From an uncultured Collinsella sp. (lineage in GTDB: Bacteria; Actinomycetota; Coriobacteriia; Coriobacteriales; Coriobacteriaceae), in NCBI GenBank assembly GCA_900758475.1, contig CAAERQ010000026.1, forward strand, positions 1 to 31,211: a stretch of 31,211 bases of DNA. The letters run 5' to 3'. The notes under the pieces are model-generated. The model was not told the DNA's origin. It was given only the letters and a program-made list of their open reading frames with translations, and ran no database searches. This document shows, piece after piece, positions 1 through 7,022 of the stretch (position 1 is its first letter; the number at the start of each line of letters is the position of its first letter). A program made the position numbers and the translations under genes.

Positions 1-21
1 CGAACGTTGAGATAACGTTCG
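1..21. repeat. Short inverted repeat at the window edge
   Basis: Two 8-base arms, CGAACGTT and AACGTTCG, pair perfectly around a 5-base loop. The hairpin lies 45 bases beyond the stop codon of the minus-strand amidohydrolase, so it could be that gene's transcription end. I see no T-tract on the minus strand within the window, and the element may continue past the edge. Confidence 0.4.
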
Positions 22-65
22 CCCCCGCTTTGCTCTAGCTAGGTTGTTATGGGTGGGCGTGACGG

Positions 66-1529
66 CTACTCGTCGCGCTTCTCCTCGTGGCGAGCGGCGG
101 CACGGGCATCGTGAATGCCCTTGATGGCGGCATGGCGGGCGGTGCGGGCGTCGTGCACGGCGTCGCGGGCCTCGGCGGCCGTTGCCTTGGCAGAGCGCAG
201 CTTGGCTGCCAGGTCGGGATTGGTCTCGGCAACCGCGGCGATCGTGGGGCCGTCGAGCTCTTCTTGCGTGGGCTCGGCCAAAAAGTCGATGGCATACTGA
301 GCGGCTACCATGGAGCCCTTGGCGAGCACGCTCTCGTCGATCTTATAGAAGCAGGAGTGCTGGGCATAGGTGGCGCCGATCTGGGGATTGCGCGCGCCGA
401 CAAAGGCGAGCACACCTGGCACGCGACGCAGGTACTCCGAGAAGTCCTCGCCCGAAAGCGTGCCGCGGTAATGGCCCTCGCCTGCGGGGCCCAGGCACTT
501 GAGCACAGCTTGGCGGCAGCGCTCGCTCGAGGCGGCATCGTTTTCGACCTTGTAGTTGGCGATGGTGTAGTCGGTGAGTTCGGCCTCGGCGCCTAGCGCT
601 GCTGCGGTGTGCTCCACGATGCGGCGCATAAGCTCGGGCATCTCCTCATGCGTTTTGTCGCCATAGGTGCGCACCGTGCCGGCGAGGTACGCCGTGCCGG
701 CGATAACGTTGCGCGCGGTGCCGCCGTGCAGCTCGCCGACGGTGATGACGGCGGGTTCGTAGGGGCTAATCTCGCGCGAGACGATGGTCTGCAGGGCGTT
801 GACGATCTCTGCCGCAACCATAACGGCGTCGTGGCCGCGCTGGGGCATGGCGCCATGGCACGAGGTGCCGCGGACGTCGATGCGGAACCAGTCGGTGTTT
901 GCCATGCGCGGGCCGGGCTCGCAGCTTACGGTGCCGGCATCGACCTCGCTCCAGATGTGCGCGGCGTAGGCGCCGTCGACGCCATCGAGTGCGCCCGTGC
1001 CGATCATGAGTTTGGCTCCCTGGCCGTTTTCCTCGCTGGGCTGGAATACGATGCGAATCTCGCCGTGGATGTCATCGGTCATGTGGCGCAGAATCTGCAG
1101 CGTGCCGAGCATCATGGCGATATGGCAGTCGTGACCGCAGGCGTGCATGCAGCCCTCGTTGACGCTGGCGAACTCCTCGCCGGTCTGCTCGGTGACAGGC
1201 AGGGCGTCGATATCGGCGCGCAGCAGGATACGGCGGCGCGGCGTGCCGTCCTCGCGGTAGGCATCGGGCGCGGTACCGCGGAGCGTCGCCACCAGGCCCG
1301 TCTTGAGCGGACGCTCGTAGGGGATATTCATGGCGTCGAGCTGGTTGGCGATGTCGGAGGTCGTGCGCTCCTCGGCAAGGCTCAGCTCCGGGTGCTTATG
1401 GAAGTGCCGGCGCTGCTTGATGATATAGGGTTCAAACTCGGTGGCAATATCTCGGATGGCCGCGGTGACGTCGTCTGCCGCGCGAACCTCGGTTGCCGCC
1501 ATAATCTGCTGTGCCTTGGTCTTCGTCAT
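66..1529 (-). CDS. M20-family metallopeptidase / amidohydrolase (hippurate hydrolase-like)
   Basis: 487-residue zinc-dependent hydrolase of the M20D type (IAA-amino-acid hydrolase, N-acyl-amino-acid amidohydrolase and carboxypeptidase relatives), expected to cleave an amide bond of an N-acylated amino acid or small peptide. Seen: RADIDALP at about 104-111, the metal-binding HACGHDCH at 129-136, the PSEENGQGA stretch with the catalytic glutamates, a SCHGAMP motif in the lid domain, and a late QHS. The open frame continues about 206 codons upstream, but the ATG at 1529 follows an AAGGAG ribosome site (in the reverse complement) and begins the family-like N-terminus. About 60 residues beyond the normal catalytic end form an Ala/Arg/His-rich, probably helical tail. 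The gene is divergent from the next amidohydrolase. The substrate cannot be read from sequence. Confidence 0.9.
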   Translation of the reverse strand: MTKTKAQQIMAATEVRAADDVTAAIRDIATEFEPYIIKQRRHFHKHPELSLAEERTTSDIANQLDAMNIPYERPLKTGLVATLRGTAPDAYREDGTPRRRILLRADIDALPVTEQTGEEFASVNEGCMHACGHDCHIAMMLGTLQILRHMTDDIHGEIRIVFQPSEENGQGAKLMIGTGALDGVDGAYAAHIWSEVDAGTVSCEPGPRMANTDWFRIDVRGTSCHGAMPQRGHDAVMVAAEIVNALQTIVSREISPYEPAVITVGELHGGTARNVIAGTAYLAGTVRTYGDKTHEEMPELMRRIVEHTAAALGAEAELTDYTIANYKVENDAASSERCRQAVLKCLGPAGEGHYRGTLSGEDFSEYLRRVPGVLAFVGARNPQIGATYAQHSCFYKIDESVLAKGSMVAAQYAIDFLAEPTQEELDGPTIAAVAETNPDLAAKLRSAKATAAEARDAVHDARTARHAAIKGIHDARAAARHEEKRDE

Positions 1530-1685
1530 GGTCGATTTGCTCCTTGCTGGGTTGATCGCAAAATCGTACAGGCTCTCTCCAGTATGCCACCTGCCGCTAG
1601 GGCTGGTAAAGTTGCCGTTTGCCGCTTGGGGTTTTGTCACAAGGGCGGGGGAGTACACTCGGAGGTGTTGAATTTCCCGCCAGAG
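1530..1685. promoter_or_regulatory. Divergent intergenic region, likely two promoters
   Basis: 156 bases separate the start codons of two divergent amidohydrolases, so both promoters should lie here. On the plus strand a TACACT (-10-like) at about 1653 lies a little ahead of GGAGGT at 1661. On the minus strand CATACT and TACGAT are candidate -10 boxes. None has a convincing -35 at standard spacing, so the region is called but not exact boxes. Confidence 0.35.
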
Positions 1686-3335
1686 ATGGGGATGCCCATG
1701 CAGCATATCGATCGGATTATCCGCTCCAAGAACGTTTTTACTGCGCAAGACGGCATCGATACCGCCCGCGAGTTGGCGATCGCCATCGCGGGCGATCGCA
1801 TCGTCGCTGTCGGCGCGCCCGATGACGTGATTGCCGCCGCACCTGCCGCCACGCCGGTGGTCGATTACGGCGAGCAGTTTGTCTGCCCCGGTTTCCATGA
1901 CGCTCATCTGCACTTCTTCCATACCTCGGTCGGTTCCTCGCCGTACATGCTCATGGATATGGGCACGTCCGAGGCGGCGCTGGTACAACACGCGCTCGAG
2001 TTTTCCCAGGACCTGCCTGACGACGCTTGGGTTGTAACGCAGGGCTGGCGCGACTACCGTTGGGATCCGCCCGAGCATCCTACCAAGGCCTCCCTCGACG
2101 CCGCCTTCCCCGATCGCCCCTGTGTTATGTACTCGGGCGACGGGCATACGCTGTGGCTCAACAGCCGCGCGCTCGAGGCGCTCGGCGTGACGCGCGACAG
2201 CGAGCCTCCGGCGGGTGGCAGTTACGACAAAGACTCAAACGGTGAGCTTACGGGTATTGCCCACGAGGCTGCGGCCATGCAGCTGCTGCCGCGCTGCCTG
2301 GAGTGGCTGGGCGAGGACCGCATCGCGAGCGCTTACGCCGACCAGATGAAGCGTATGGCCGAGCAAGGCATCACCTCGATCTGCGATATGTCGCTCATGC
2401 CCATGCCGGGCTGCGACTTTATTCGCGACGATGTTTACGACAAGCTGCAAGCCGCCGGCAAGCTGGGCATTCGCGCCCACCTGTTCCCCACGCTGCTGGA
2501 TGACCAATCACGCTTGGAAGAACTCCAGACCCGCTACGCGAACAACGCGCTGCTCTCGGCGCCAGGCTTTAAACAGTTCTTCGACGGCGTGTCGAGCGAG
2601 CATACCGCATACCTCACTGAGCCCTATACCAACCCGCGCTTTCCGGGCGACCAGGGTCGTCTGACGGTTCCCGTCGAGCGCATGCGCAAGCTGGTTCTGG
2701 CGGCAGCCGAGCGTGGGCACACCGTGCGCATCCACGTTATCGGCGACGGCGCCATTCATGCTGCGCTCGATATCTTTGAGGAGGCGGCAGAGCTCTACGG
2801 TCTGCCCCCGCACGGTCATAACACGCTCGAGCATCTGGAGAATTTGCTGCCCGGTGACATCGATCGCCTGCGCAAGCTCAACGTCATTGCCTCGAGCCAG
2901 CCTTGCCACATCACGCTCGACCCGGGTGGCCCGGAGCGTGACCTGGGCCTGGAGCGCAGCCGCATCATGTGGCCGTTTGCGACCTATAAGCAGCGCGGCA
3001 TCCGCCAAGCTTTTGGTACCGACAGCCCCATCACGGCCGTTACCAGCATGAACGTGCTCTACACGGCTATTACGCGCCAAGACCCTCGCAGCCACTGGCC
3101 CGAGGGCGGCTGGCTCCCCAGCGAGCGCATCGATGCGGCAACGGCCCTGCGCAACTACACGCTTGGTAGCGCGTACGCAGCGGGCGACGAGCAAAACCTC
3201 GGCAGCCTAGAGCCCGGCAAATACGCCGACCTGGTAGTCCTGGACCAAAACCCGCTCACCATTGACCCCCAAGAGCTCCAGGCTACCAAGGTTCAGGCAA
3301 CCTATCTGGCAGGCAACCTGATCTACGAGCATTAA
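1686..3335 (+). CDS. YtcJ-type metal-dependent amidohydrolase (amidohydrolase 3 family)
   Basis: About 549 residues, normal for the amidohydrolase-3 / YtcJ family, which includes N-substituted formamide deformylase. Seen: a small N-terminal beta domain, then the metal-binding HDAHLH at about 71-76 following CPGF, HVIGDGAIH in the middle of the TIM barrel, and a late GTDSPI carrying the conserved aspartate. The C-terminus ends with the family-typical 'GKYADLVVLDQNPL' segment that closes the beta sandwich. The start is uncertain: in-frame ATGs occur at 1686, 1692 and 1698, and a GTG at 1665 and a TTG at 1668 are also in frame. GGAGGT at 1661 is rather far from the ATGs. I use 1686; the conserved part begins just after 1698. 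It is probably cytoplasmic, as no signal peptide is seen. Substrate unknown. Confidence 0.88.
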   Translation: MGMPMQHIDRIIRSKNVFTAQDGIDTARELAIAIAGDRIVAVGAPDDVIAAAPAATPVVDYGEQFVCPGFHDAHLHFFHTSVGSSPYMLMDMGTSEAALVQHALEFSQDLPDDAWVVTQGWRDYRWDPPEHPTKASLDAAFPDRPCVMYSGDGHTLWLNSRALEALGVTRDSEPPAGGSYDKDSNGELTGIAHEAAAMQLLPRCLEWLGEDRIASAYADQMKRMAEQGITSICDMSLMPMPGCDFIRDDVYDKLQAAGKLGIRAHLFPTLLDDQSRLEELQTRYANNALLSAPGFKQFFDGVSSEHTAYLTEPYTNPRFPGDQGRLTVPVERMRKLVLAAAERGHTVRIHVIGDGAIHAALDIFEEAAELYGLPPHGHNTLEHLENLLPGDIDRLRKLNVIASSQPCHITLDPGGPERDLGLERSRIMWPFATYKQRGIRQAFGTDSPITAVTSMNVLYTAITRQDPRSHWPEGGWLPSERIDAATALRNYTLGSAYAAGDEQNLGSLEPGKYADLVVLDQNPLTIDPQELQATKVQATYLAGNLIYEH

Positions 3336-3353
3336 CCCCACATCCCACCCCTC

Positions 3354-3420
3354 AGTTGCGGTGAAATAGTCCCTATAATCGGCCTTCAAACCCAAAAACA
3401 GGAACTATTCCACCGCAACT
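3354..3420. repeat. Inverted repeat with 20-base arms
   Basis: Arms at 3354-3373 and 3401-3420 match at 18 of 20 positions (AGTTGCGGTG...) around a 27-base loop. The hairpin begins about 18 bases after the amidohydrolase stop codon. No T-tract follows on either strand, so it does not look like an ordinary intrinsic terminator. It may be a genome-wide repeat or a 3'-end-stabilising hairpin. Confidence 0.6.
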
Positions 3421-3477
3421 TAAAAAAGCGCGTCCCGACAACGTGCCCCTATCTTGTGCATTCTATCCGCGTCGCCA

Positions 3478-3715
3478 TTTTGCTGCACTGACTTTTCTGA
3501 ATGCCGGGCCCGATAACGTAACCCCAGCTCCCGCGTGGCTCCGGAGGGGCGGGCATAAGGTTTATCGCGAGTTCCGCACGAGCCGAAGGCCACTTAATGT
3601 GGCCTTCGTGCGAGCAGGACTGCCCGAGCAGGAAACCTTATGCCCGCCCTCCGGAGCCACGCGGGAGCCACCGCTAAGTTATCCCCCGGCATTCAGAAAA
3701 TCTAAGTGCCAAAAA
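3478..3715. repeat. Long nested palindrome (~238 bp) upstream of groES
   Basis: The outer arms (about 3478-3512 and 3682-3715) share TTCTGAATGCCGGG and its complement plus weaker similarity outward. The middle arms (about 3527-3563 and 3634-3669) are complementary over about 36 bases with a single extra G on the left. A small inner hairpin pairs CGAAGGCCAC with GTGGCCTTCG. Short unpaired segments separate the levels. No transposase or plausible protein is encoded. The 3336-3837 stretch holds only this, the preceding inverted repeat and the groES leader. Confidence 0.75.
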
Positions 3716-3795
3716 ATAAGATTTTTTGACTCCGTGTTGTATAACCCGTCATTCGTGGGTACCATTCAACGCGTACGCAAACAAAAAGGGTTAAC

Positions 3796-3816
3796 CCGCG
3801 CGGCATGACCGCGCGG
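3796..3816 (+). promoter_or_regulatory. GC-rich hairpin in the groES leader
   Basis: Two copies of the self-complementary octamer CCGCGCGG are separated by CATGA and can fold into an 8-bp stem. The hairpin ends five bases before the AAAAGGAGG ribosome site of groES. I found no CIRCE (TTAGCACTC-N9-GAGTGCTAA) or HAIR element upstream, so heat-shock control by HrcA or HspR at this site is not supported. A role in translation or mRNA stability is only inference. Confidence 0.4.
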
Positions 3817-3837
3817 CCCAAAAAGGAGGAAACAAGC

Positions 3838-4131
3838 ATGTCGTCTTTGAAGCCGCTTGCAGATCGCGTCCTGGTCAAGCCCGACGAGGCCGAGCAGAAG
3901 ACCGCTTCTGGCCTGTACATCGCCAGCAACGCTCAGGAGAAGCCGCAGCGCGGCACCATCGTTGCCGTTGGCGCCGGTAAGGTCAACGACAAGGGCGAGC
4001 GCATCCCCATGGACGTTCAGGTCGGCGACGTTGTCATCTACGGTAAGTTTGGTGGCAACGAGGTCAAGGTCGACGGCGAGAAGTATCTGCTGATGCGCGC
4101 CGACGACATCTACGCCGTCGTCGAGGCCTAG
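3838..4131 (+). CDS. groES: GroES co-chaperonin (Hsp10)
   Basis: 97-residue co-chaperonin that forms the heptameric lid over the GroEL cavity in the cytoplasm. Seen: the family N-terminus 'LKPLADRVLVKP', a mobile-loop region around residues 16-33 containing 'TASGLYI', the roof-loop region, and the C-terminal 'YLLMRADDIYAVVE'. Length is typical. The ATG at 3838 follows AAAAGGAGGAAACAAGC, a strong ribosome site; an earlier in-frame ATG at 3805 lies in the leader hairpin and is rejected. groEL follows after 96 bases on the same strand, the usual groESL order. Confidence 0.98.
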   Translation: MSSLKPLADRVLVKPDEAEQKTASGLYIASNAQEKPQRGTIVAVGAGKVNDKGERIPMDVQVGDVVIYGKFGGNEVKVDGEKYLLMRADDIYAVVEA

Positions 4132-4227
4132 CCTCGTCAGAATCTCTGATTCGTCTTTGAACGCGCCTGCCGCATAGGACTCGGAAGCGGCGACGCGAGT
4201 CACATTTCTTTTGGAGGATTACCTACC

Positions 4228-5865
4228 ATGGCAAAGAACATTACGTTCAACACCGATGCCCGCGCCAAGCTCGCAAAGGGCGTCAACACTCTGGCCGATG
4301 CCGTTACCGTCACCATGGGCCCCAAGGGCCGTTACGTCGCTCTGCAGCGCACGTTCGGTGCCCCGACCATCACCAACGACGGCGTTTCCGTCGCTAAGGA
4401 GATCGAGCTCGAGGACAACATCGAGAACATGGGCGCTCAGCTGGTGAAGGAGGTCGCCACCAAGACCAACGACACCGTGGGTGACGGCACCACCACCGCA
4501 ACCCTGCTCGCCCAGGCTATCGTCAACGACGGTCTGCGTAACGTCGCCGCCGGCGCCAACCCGCTGGCCATCCGTCGCGGCATCGACAAGGCTGTAAACG
4601 CCGCCGTCGCCGAGATGAAGAAGCAGGCCAAGCCGGTCGAGACCAAGGAGCAGATCGCTTCCGTCGGTACCATCTCCGCCGGTGACCCCGAGGTCGGCGA
4701 GAAGATCGCCGAGGCCATGGAGGTCGTGGGCAAGGACGGCGTCATCACCGTCGAGGATTCCCAGACGTTCGACATTACCATCGACACCGTCGAGGGCATG
4801 CAGTTCGACAAGGGCTATGTCTCCGCTTACTTCGTCACGGACAACGACCGCATGGAGGCCGTGATGAAGGATCCGTACATCCTCATCACCGACCAGAAGA
4901 TCTCCAGCGTTCAGGACATCATGCCCGTTCTCGAGGCTGTCCAGCGCGCTGGCCGTGGCCTGCTCATCATCGCTGAGGACATCGACGGCGAGGCTCTGCC
5001 GACCTTGGTCCTCAACAAGATCCGTGGCGCCCTCAACGTCTGCGCCGTCAAGGCCCCGGGCTACGGCGATCGCCGCAAGCGCATCCTCGAGGACATCGCC
5101 GTCCTCACCGGTGGTCAGGCTGCCCTGGACGAGCTGGGCGTGAAGGTCGCTGACATCACCGCCGATATGCTCGGTACCGCTAAGTCCGTCACCATCTCCA
5201 AGGACAACACCGTTGTCGTCGGCGGCGCTGGCTCCAAGGAGGCCATCGACGCCCGCATCGCTCAGATTAAGGGCGAGATGGAGAACACCACCTCTGACTT
5301 CGACCGCGAGAAGCTCCAGGAGCGCCTGGCCAAGCTCTCCGGTGGCGTTGCCGTCATCAAGGTCGGCGCTGCTACCGAGTCCGAGCTCAAGGAGATCAAG
5401 CACCGCGTCGAGGACGCCCTGCAGGCTACCCGCGCTGCTGTCGAGGAGGGCATTGTCGCTGGCGGCGGCGTCGCCTTCATGGACGCTGCTCCTGCGCTCG
5501 ACGCTGTTGAGATCGACGACCCCGAGGAGAAGATTGGCGTCGATATCGTCAAGAAGGCTCTGACCGCTCCGGTCGCTACCATCGCCAAGAACGCTGGCTT
5601 TGAGGGCGCTGTCGTGGTCGACAAGGTTGCCGAGCTGCCCGCCGGCCAGGGTCTCAACTCTGCCAACGGCGAGTGGGGCGACATGATTGAGATGGGCGTC
5701 CTCGACCCCGTCAAGGTCAGCCGCGTCACCCTGCAGAACGCTGCTTCTGTCGCCAGCCTGATTCTCATCACCGAGGCCACCGTCTCCGATGTGCCCAAGA
5801 ACACTCAGCTTGAGGATGCTATCGCTGCTGCTACCGCTGGTCAGCAGGGCGGCGGTATGTACTAA
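4228..5865 (+). CDS. groEL: GroEL chaperonin (Hsp60)
   Basis: 545-residue ATP-dependent chaperonin that forms the double-ring folding cage. Seen: the equatorial 'VTMGPKGR' and 'DGTTTATLLAQ' ATP-binding motifs, the apical-domain segment 'DKGYVSAYFVT', the chaperonin signature region 'AAVEEGIVAGGGVAF', and a short Gly/Met-rich C-terminal tail (GGGMY). The ATG at 4228 is preceded by TTTTGGAGGATT. Codon use is strongly biased toward C-ending codons, as expected for a highly expressed gene. Only this chaperonin pair is present in the window. A very long palindrome follows the gene. Confidence 0.98.
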   Translation: MAKNITFNTDARAKLAKGVNTLADAVTVTMGPKGRYVALQRTFGAPTITNDGVSVAKEIELEDNIENMGAQLVKEVATKTNDTVGDGTTTATLLAQAIVNDGLRNVAAGANPLAIRRGIDKAVNAAVAEMKKQAKPVETKEQIASVGTISAGDPEVGEKIAEAMEVVGKDGVITVEDSQTFDITIDTVEGMQFDKGYVSAYFVTDNDRMEAVMKDPYILITDQKISSVQDIMPVLEAVQRAGRGLLIIAEDIDGEALPTLVLNKIRGALNVCAVKAPGYGDRRKRILEDIAVLTGGQAALDELGVKVADITADMLGTAKSVTISKDNTVVVGGAGSKEAIDARIAQIKGEMENTTSDFDREKLQERLAKLSGGVAVIKVGAATESELKEIKHRVEDALQATRAAVEEGIVAGGGVAFMDAAPALDAVEIDDPEEKIGVDIVKKALTAPVATIAKNAGFEGAVVVDKVAELPAGQGLNSANGEWGDMIEMGVLDPVKVSRVTLQNAASVASLILITEATVSDVPKNTQLEDAIAAATAGQQGGGMY

Positions 5866-5895
5866 GGCCGACAAGGTCTAGAACTCCCACCGGGA

Positions 5896-6031
5896 ATCCG
5901 GGGGCGTGACGGGGTTTCTCTCCGGAACGTCCTCGGACATGCAAAGAGGCTCCGCATCGCGCTTCGCGCTGCGGAGCCTCTTTGCGTCAGTGCGGAATGT
6001 TCCGGAGAGAAACCCCGTCACGCCCCCGGAT
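5896..6031. repeat. Two-tier perfect palindrome downstream of groEL
   Basis: The outer arms 5896-5928 and 5999-6031 are perfectly complementary over 33 bases. Inside them, after unpaired spacers of 12-13 bases, a second stem pairs 5941-5956 with 5970-5985 perfectly (16 bp) around a 13-base loop containing GCGCTTCGCGC. It begins about 30 bases after the groEL stop and could act as a bidirectional transcription end, although no clear T-tract follows. The architecture resembles the palindrome upstream of groES although the sequence differs. Confidence 0.8.
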
Positions 6032-6104
6032 CCCCTGCGTTTACGGCCTTGAGGTCGGCGTGGGCGGAGAATGTGGTTGATGGGGATACGTGTCCCTTTC
6101 GCTG

Positions 6105-6123
6105 TTTCGCGCTTTGCGCGAAA
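6105..6123. repeat. Small hairpin TTTCGCGC / GCGCGAAA
   Basis: A perfect 8-bp stem around a TTT loop, within the otherwise gene-free 6032-6190 stretch. No T-tract follows. Two similar GAGAAYGTGGTTG words flank it (about 6067 and 6147). No function can be assigned. Confidence 0.35.
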
Positions 6124-6200
6124 GGCGCGCTACTTTGGAGCGAACGGAGAACGTGGTTGTTGCGGCAACTGATCCCCACCATAAATTACTCTTGGCATAC

Positions 6201-6228
6201 TTGCGCGAAAGCCTGCCCGTGCTACACT
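6201..6228 (+). promoter_or_regulatory. Possible promoter of the riboflavin transporter operon
   Basis: TTGCGC at 6201-6206 and TACACT at 6223-6228 are separated by 16 bases. The implied start of transcription falls just ahead of the FMN aptamer, the right place for a riboswitch-controlled mRNA. The -35 match is weak. Confidence 0.4.
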
Positions 6229-6237
6229 TGCAATTGC

Positions 6238-6418
6238 TGTTTCAGGGCGGGGTGAAATTCCCCACTGGCGGTAAATCGGGCGGTGCCAAAGGGGTACCGT
6301 GGCGCAGGAAACGTGCCTGCGGCCGAGCCGATGAGTCCGCGACCCGTGTGTGCGTTGGTTCGCATGCCGGCTGAACTGGTGAGATCCCAGTACCAACGGT
6401 TAGAGTCCGGATGAAAGA
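6238..6418 (+). promoter_or_regulatory. FMN riboswitch (RFN element)
   Basis: Conserved RFN blocks appear in order: TTCAGGGCGGGGTGAAATTC and CCCACTGGCGGTAAA near the 5' end, GAGTCCGCGACCC in the middle, then CTGAACTGGTGAGATCCCAG, TACCAACGGTTAGAGTCCGG and ATGAAAGAGG. The closing helix P1 pairs TTTCA (6240-6244) with TGAAA (6412-6416). The P1 3' strand lies only about 15 bases before the start codon at 6432, immediately beside the ribosome site, leaving no room for a separate terminator. I infer control at translation initiation: bound FMN should hide the ribosome site. Confidence 0.95.
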
Positions 6419-6431
6419 GGCAGGTGATCTT

Positions 6432-7022
6432 ATGTCTGAACAGTCGCAGCATATCCATTTTGAGAACACGAATAGGTGGAGCACCAAACAGCTCGTTACC
6501 ATGGCGTTGATGTGCGCCTTGGGAGCACTGTTTATGTATGTGCAGCTGCCCATCCTCCCCTCGGCGCCGTTTTTGACGTATGACCCGTCGCTGGTGCCGG
6601 CGATGGTGTGTGGATTTGCGTATGGCCCTGGTGCCGGCACCGCTGTTGCCGCTATGGCGATCGTTATCCATGCGCTTACCACGGGCGATTGGGTCGGTGC
6701 GCTTATGAACTTGGTTGCCACGCTGGGCTATATTCTGCCTGCGGCTATCGTCTACCAGAAGATGCATACCTATAAGGGCGCCGTGATTGGCCTGGCGCTG
6801 GGCGTTATTGCCGCTACGGCGTTGTCTATGGTCGCAAACCTGACCATCGGCGTTTGGTTCTGGTATGGCTCGGCCGATGTGATTTTGCCACTCATGCTTC
6901 CTGCTGTTCTGCCGTTCAACCTTATCAAGACCGTGCTTAACTCGGTATTGACGCTTGCAGTGTACAAGGCGGTCTCTAATCTCATCACGCCCAAGAAGGA
7001 CCAGGTCAAAGGTCGCGCATGA
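6432..7022 (+). CDS. ribU: Riboflavin-specific ECF transporter S component (RibU-like)
   Basis: 196-residue polytopic membrane protein, the substrate-capturing subunit of an energy-coupling-factor transporter. About five to six hydrophobic helices follow a polar N-terminus of about 18 residues. The segment 'FLTYDPSLVPAM' at about 48-59 resembles the RibU signature region. Riboflavin specificity is supported chiefly by the FMN riboswitch immediately upstream. The in-frame ATG at 6411 lies inside the aptamer, so I choose 6432, which has GGCAGGTGAT in front of it. The stop overlaps the ATPase start by four bases (ATGA), indicating translational coupling. Confidence 0.88.
   Translation: MSEQSQHIHFENTNRWSTKQLVTMALMCALGALFMYVQLPILPSAPFLTYDPSLVPAMVCGFAYGPGAGTAVAAMAIVIHALTTGDWVGALMNLVATLGYILPAAIVYQKMHTYKGAVIGLALGVIAATALSMVANLTIGVWFWYGSADVILPLMLPAVLPFNLIKTVLNSVLTLAVYKAVSNLITPKKDQVKGRA

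Noticed and set aside
3727..3745. groES promoter TTGACT ... TATAAC
   Set aside because: Both boxes look good but are separated by only 8 bases, too short for a sigma-70-type promoter.
3443..3808. Possible 121-residue protein in the groES upstream region
   Set aside because: It is read through the long palindrome and repeats its arms; no ribosome site or family resemblance.
4219..5874. 551-residue minus-strand open frame antisense to groEL
   Set aside because: Mirror of strongly biased codons; composition is a Leu/Gly/Asp/Val-rich run typical of shadow frames.
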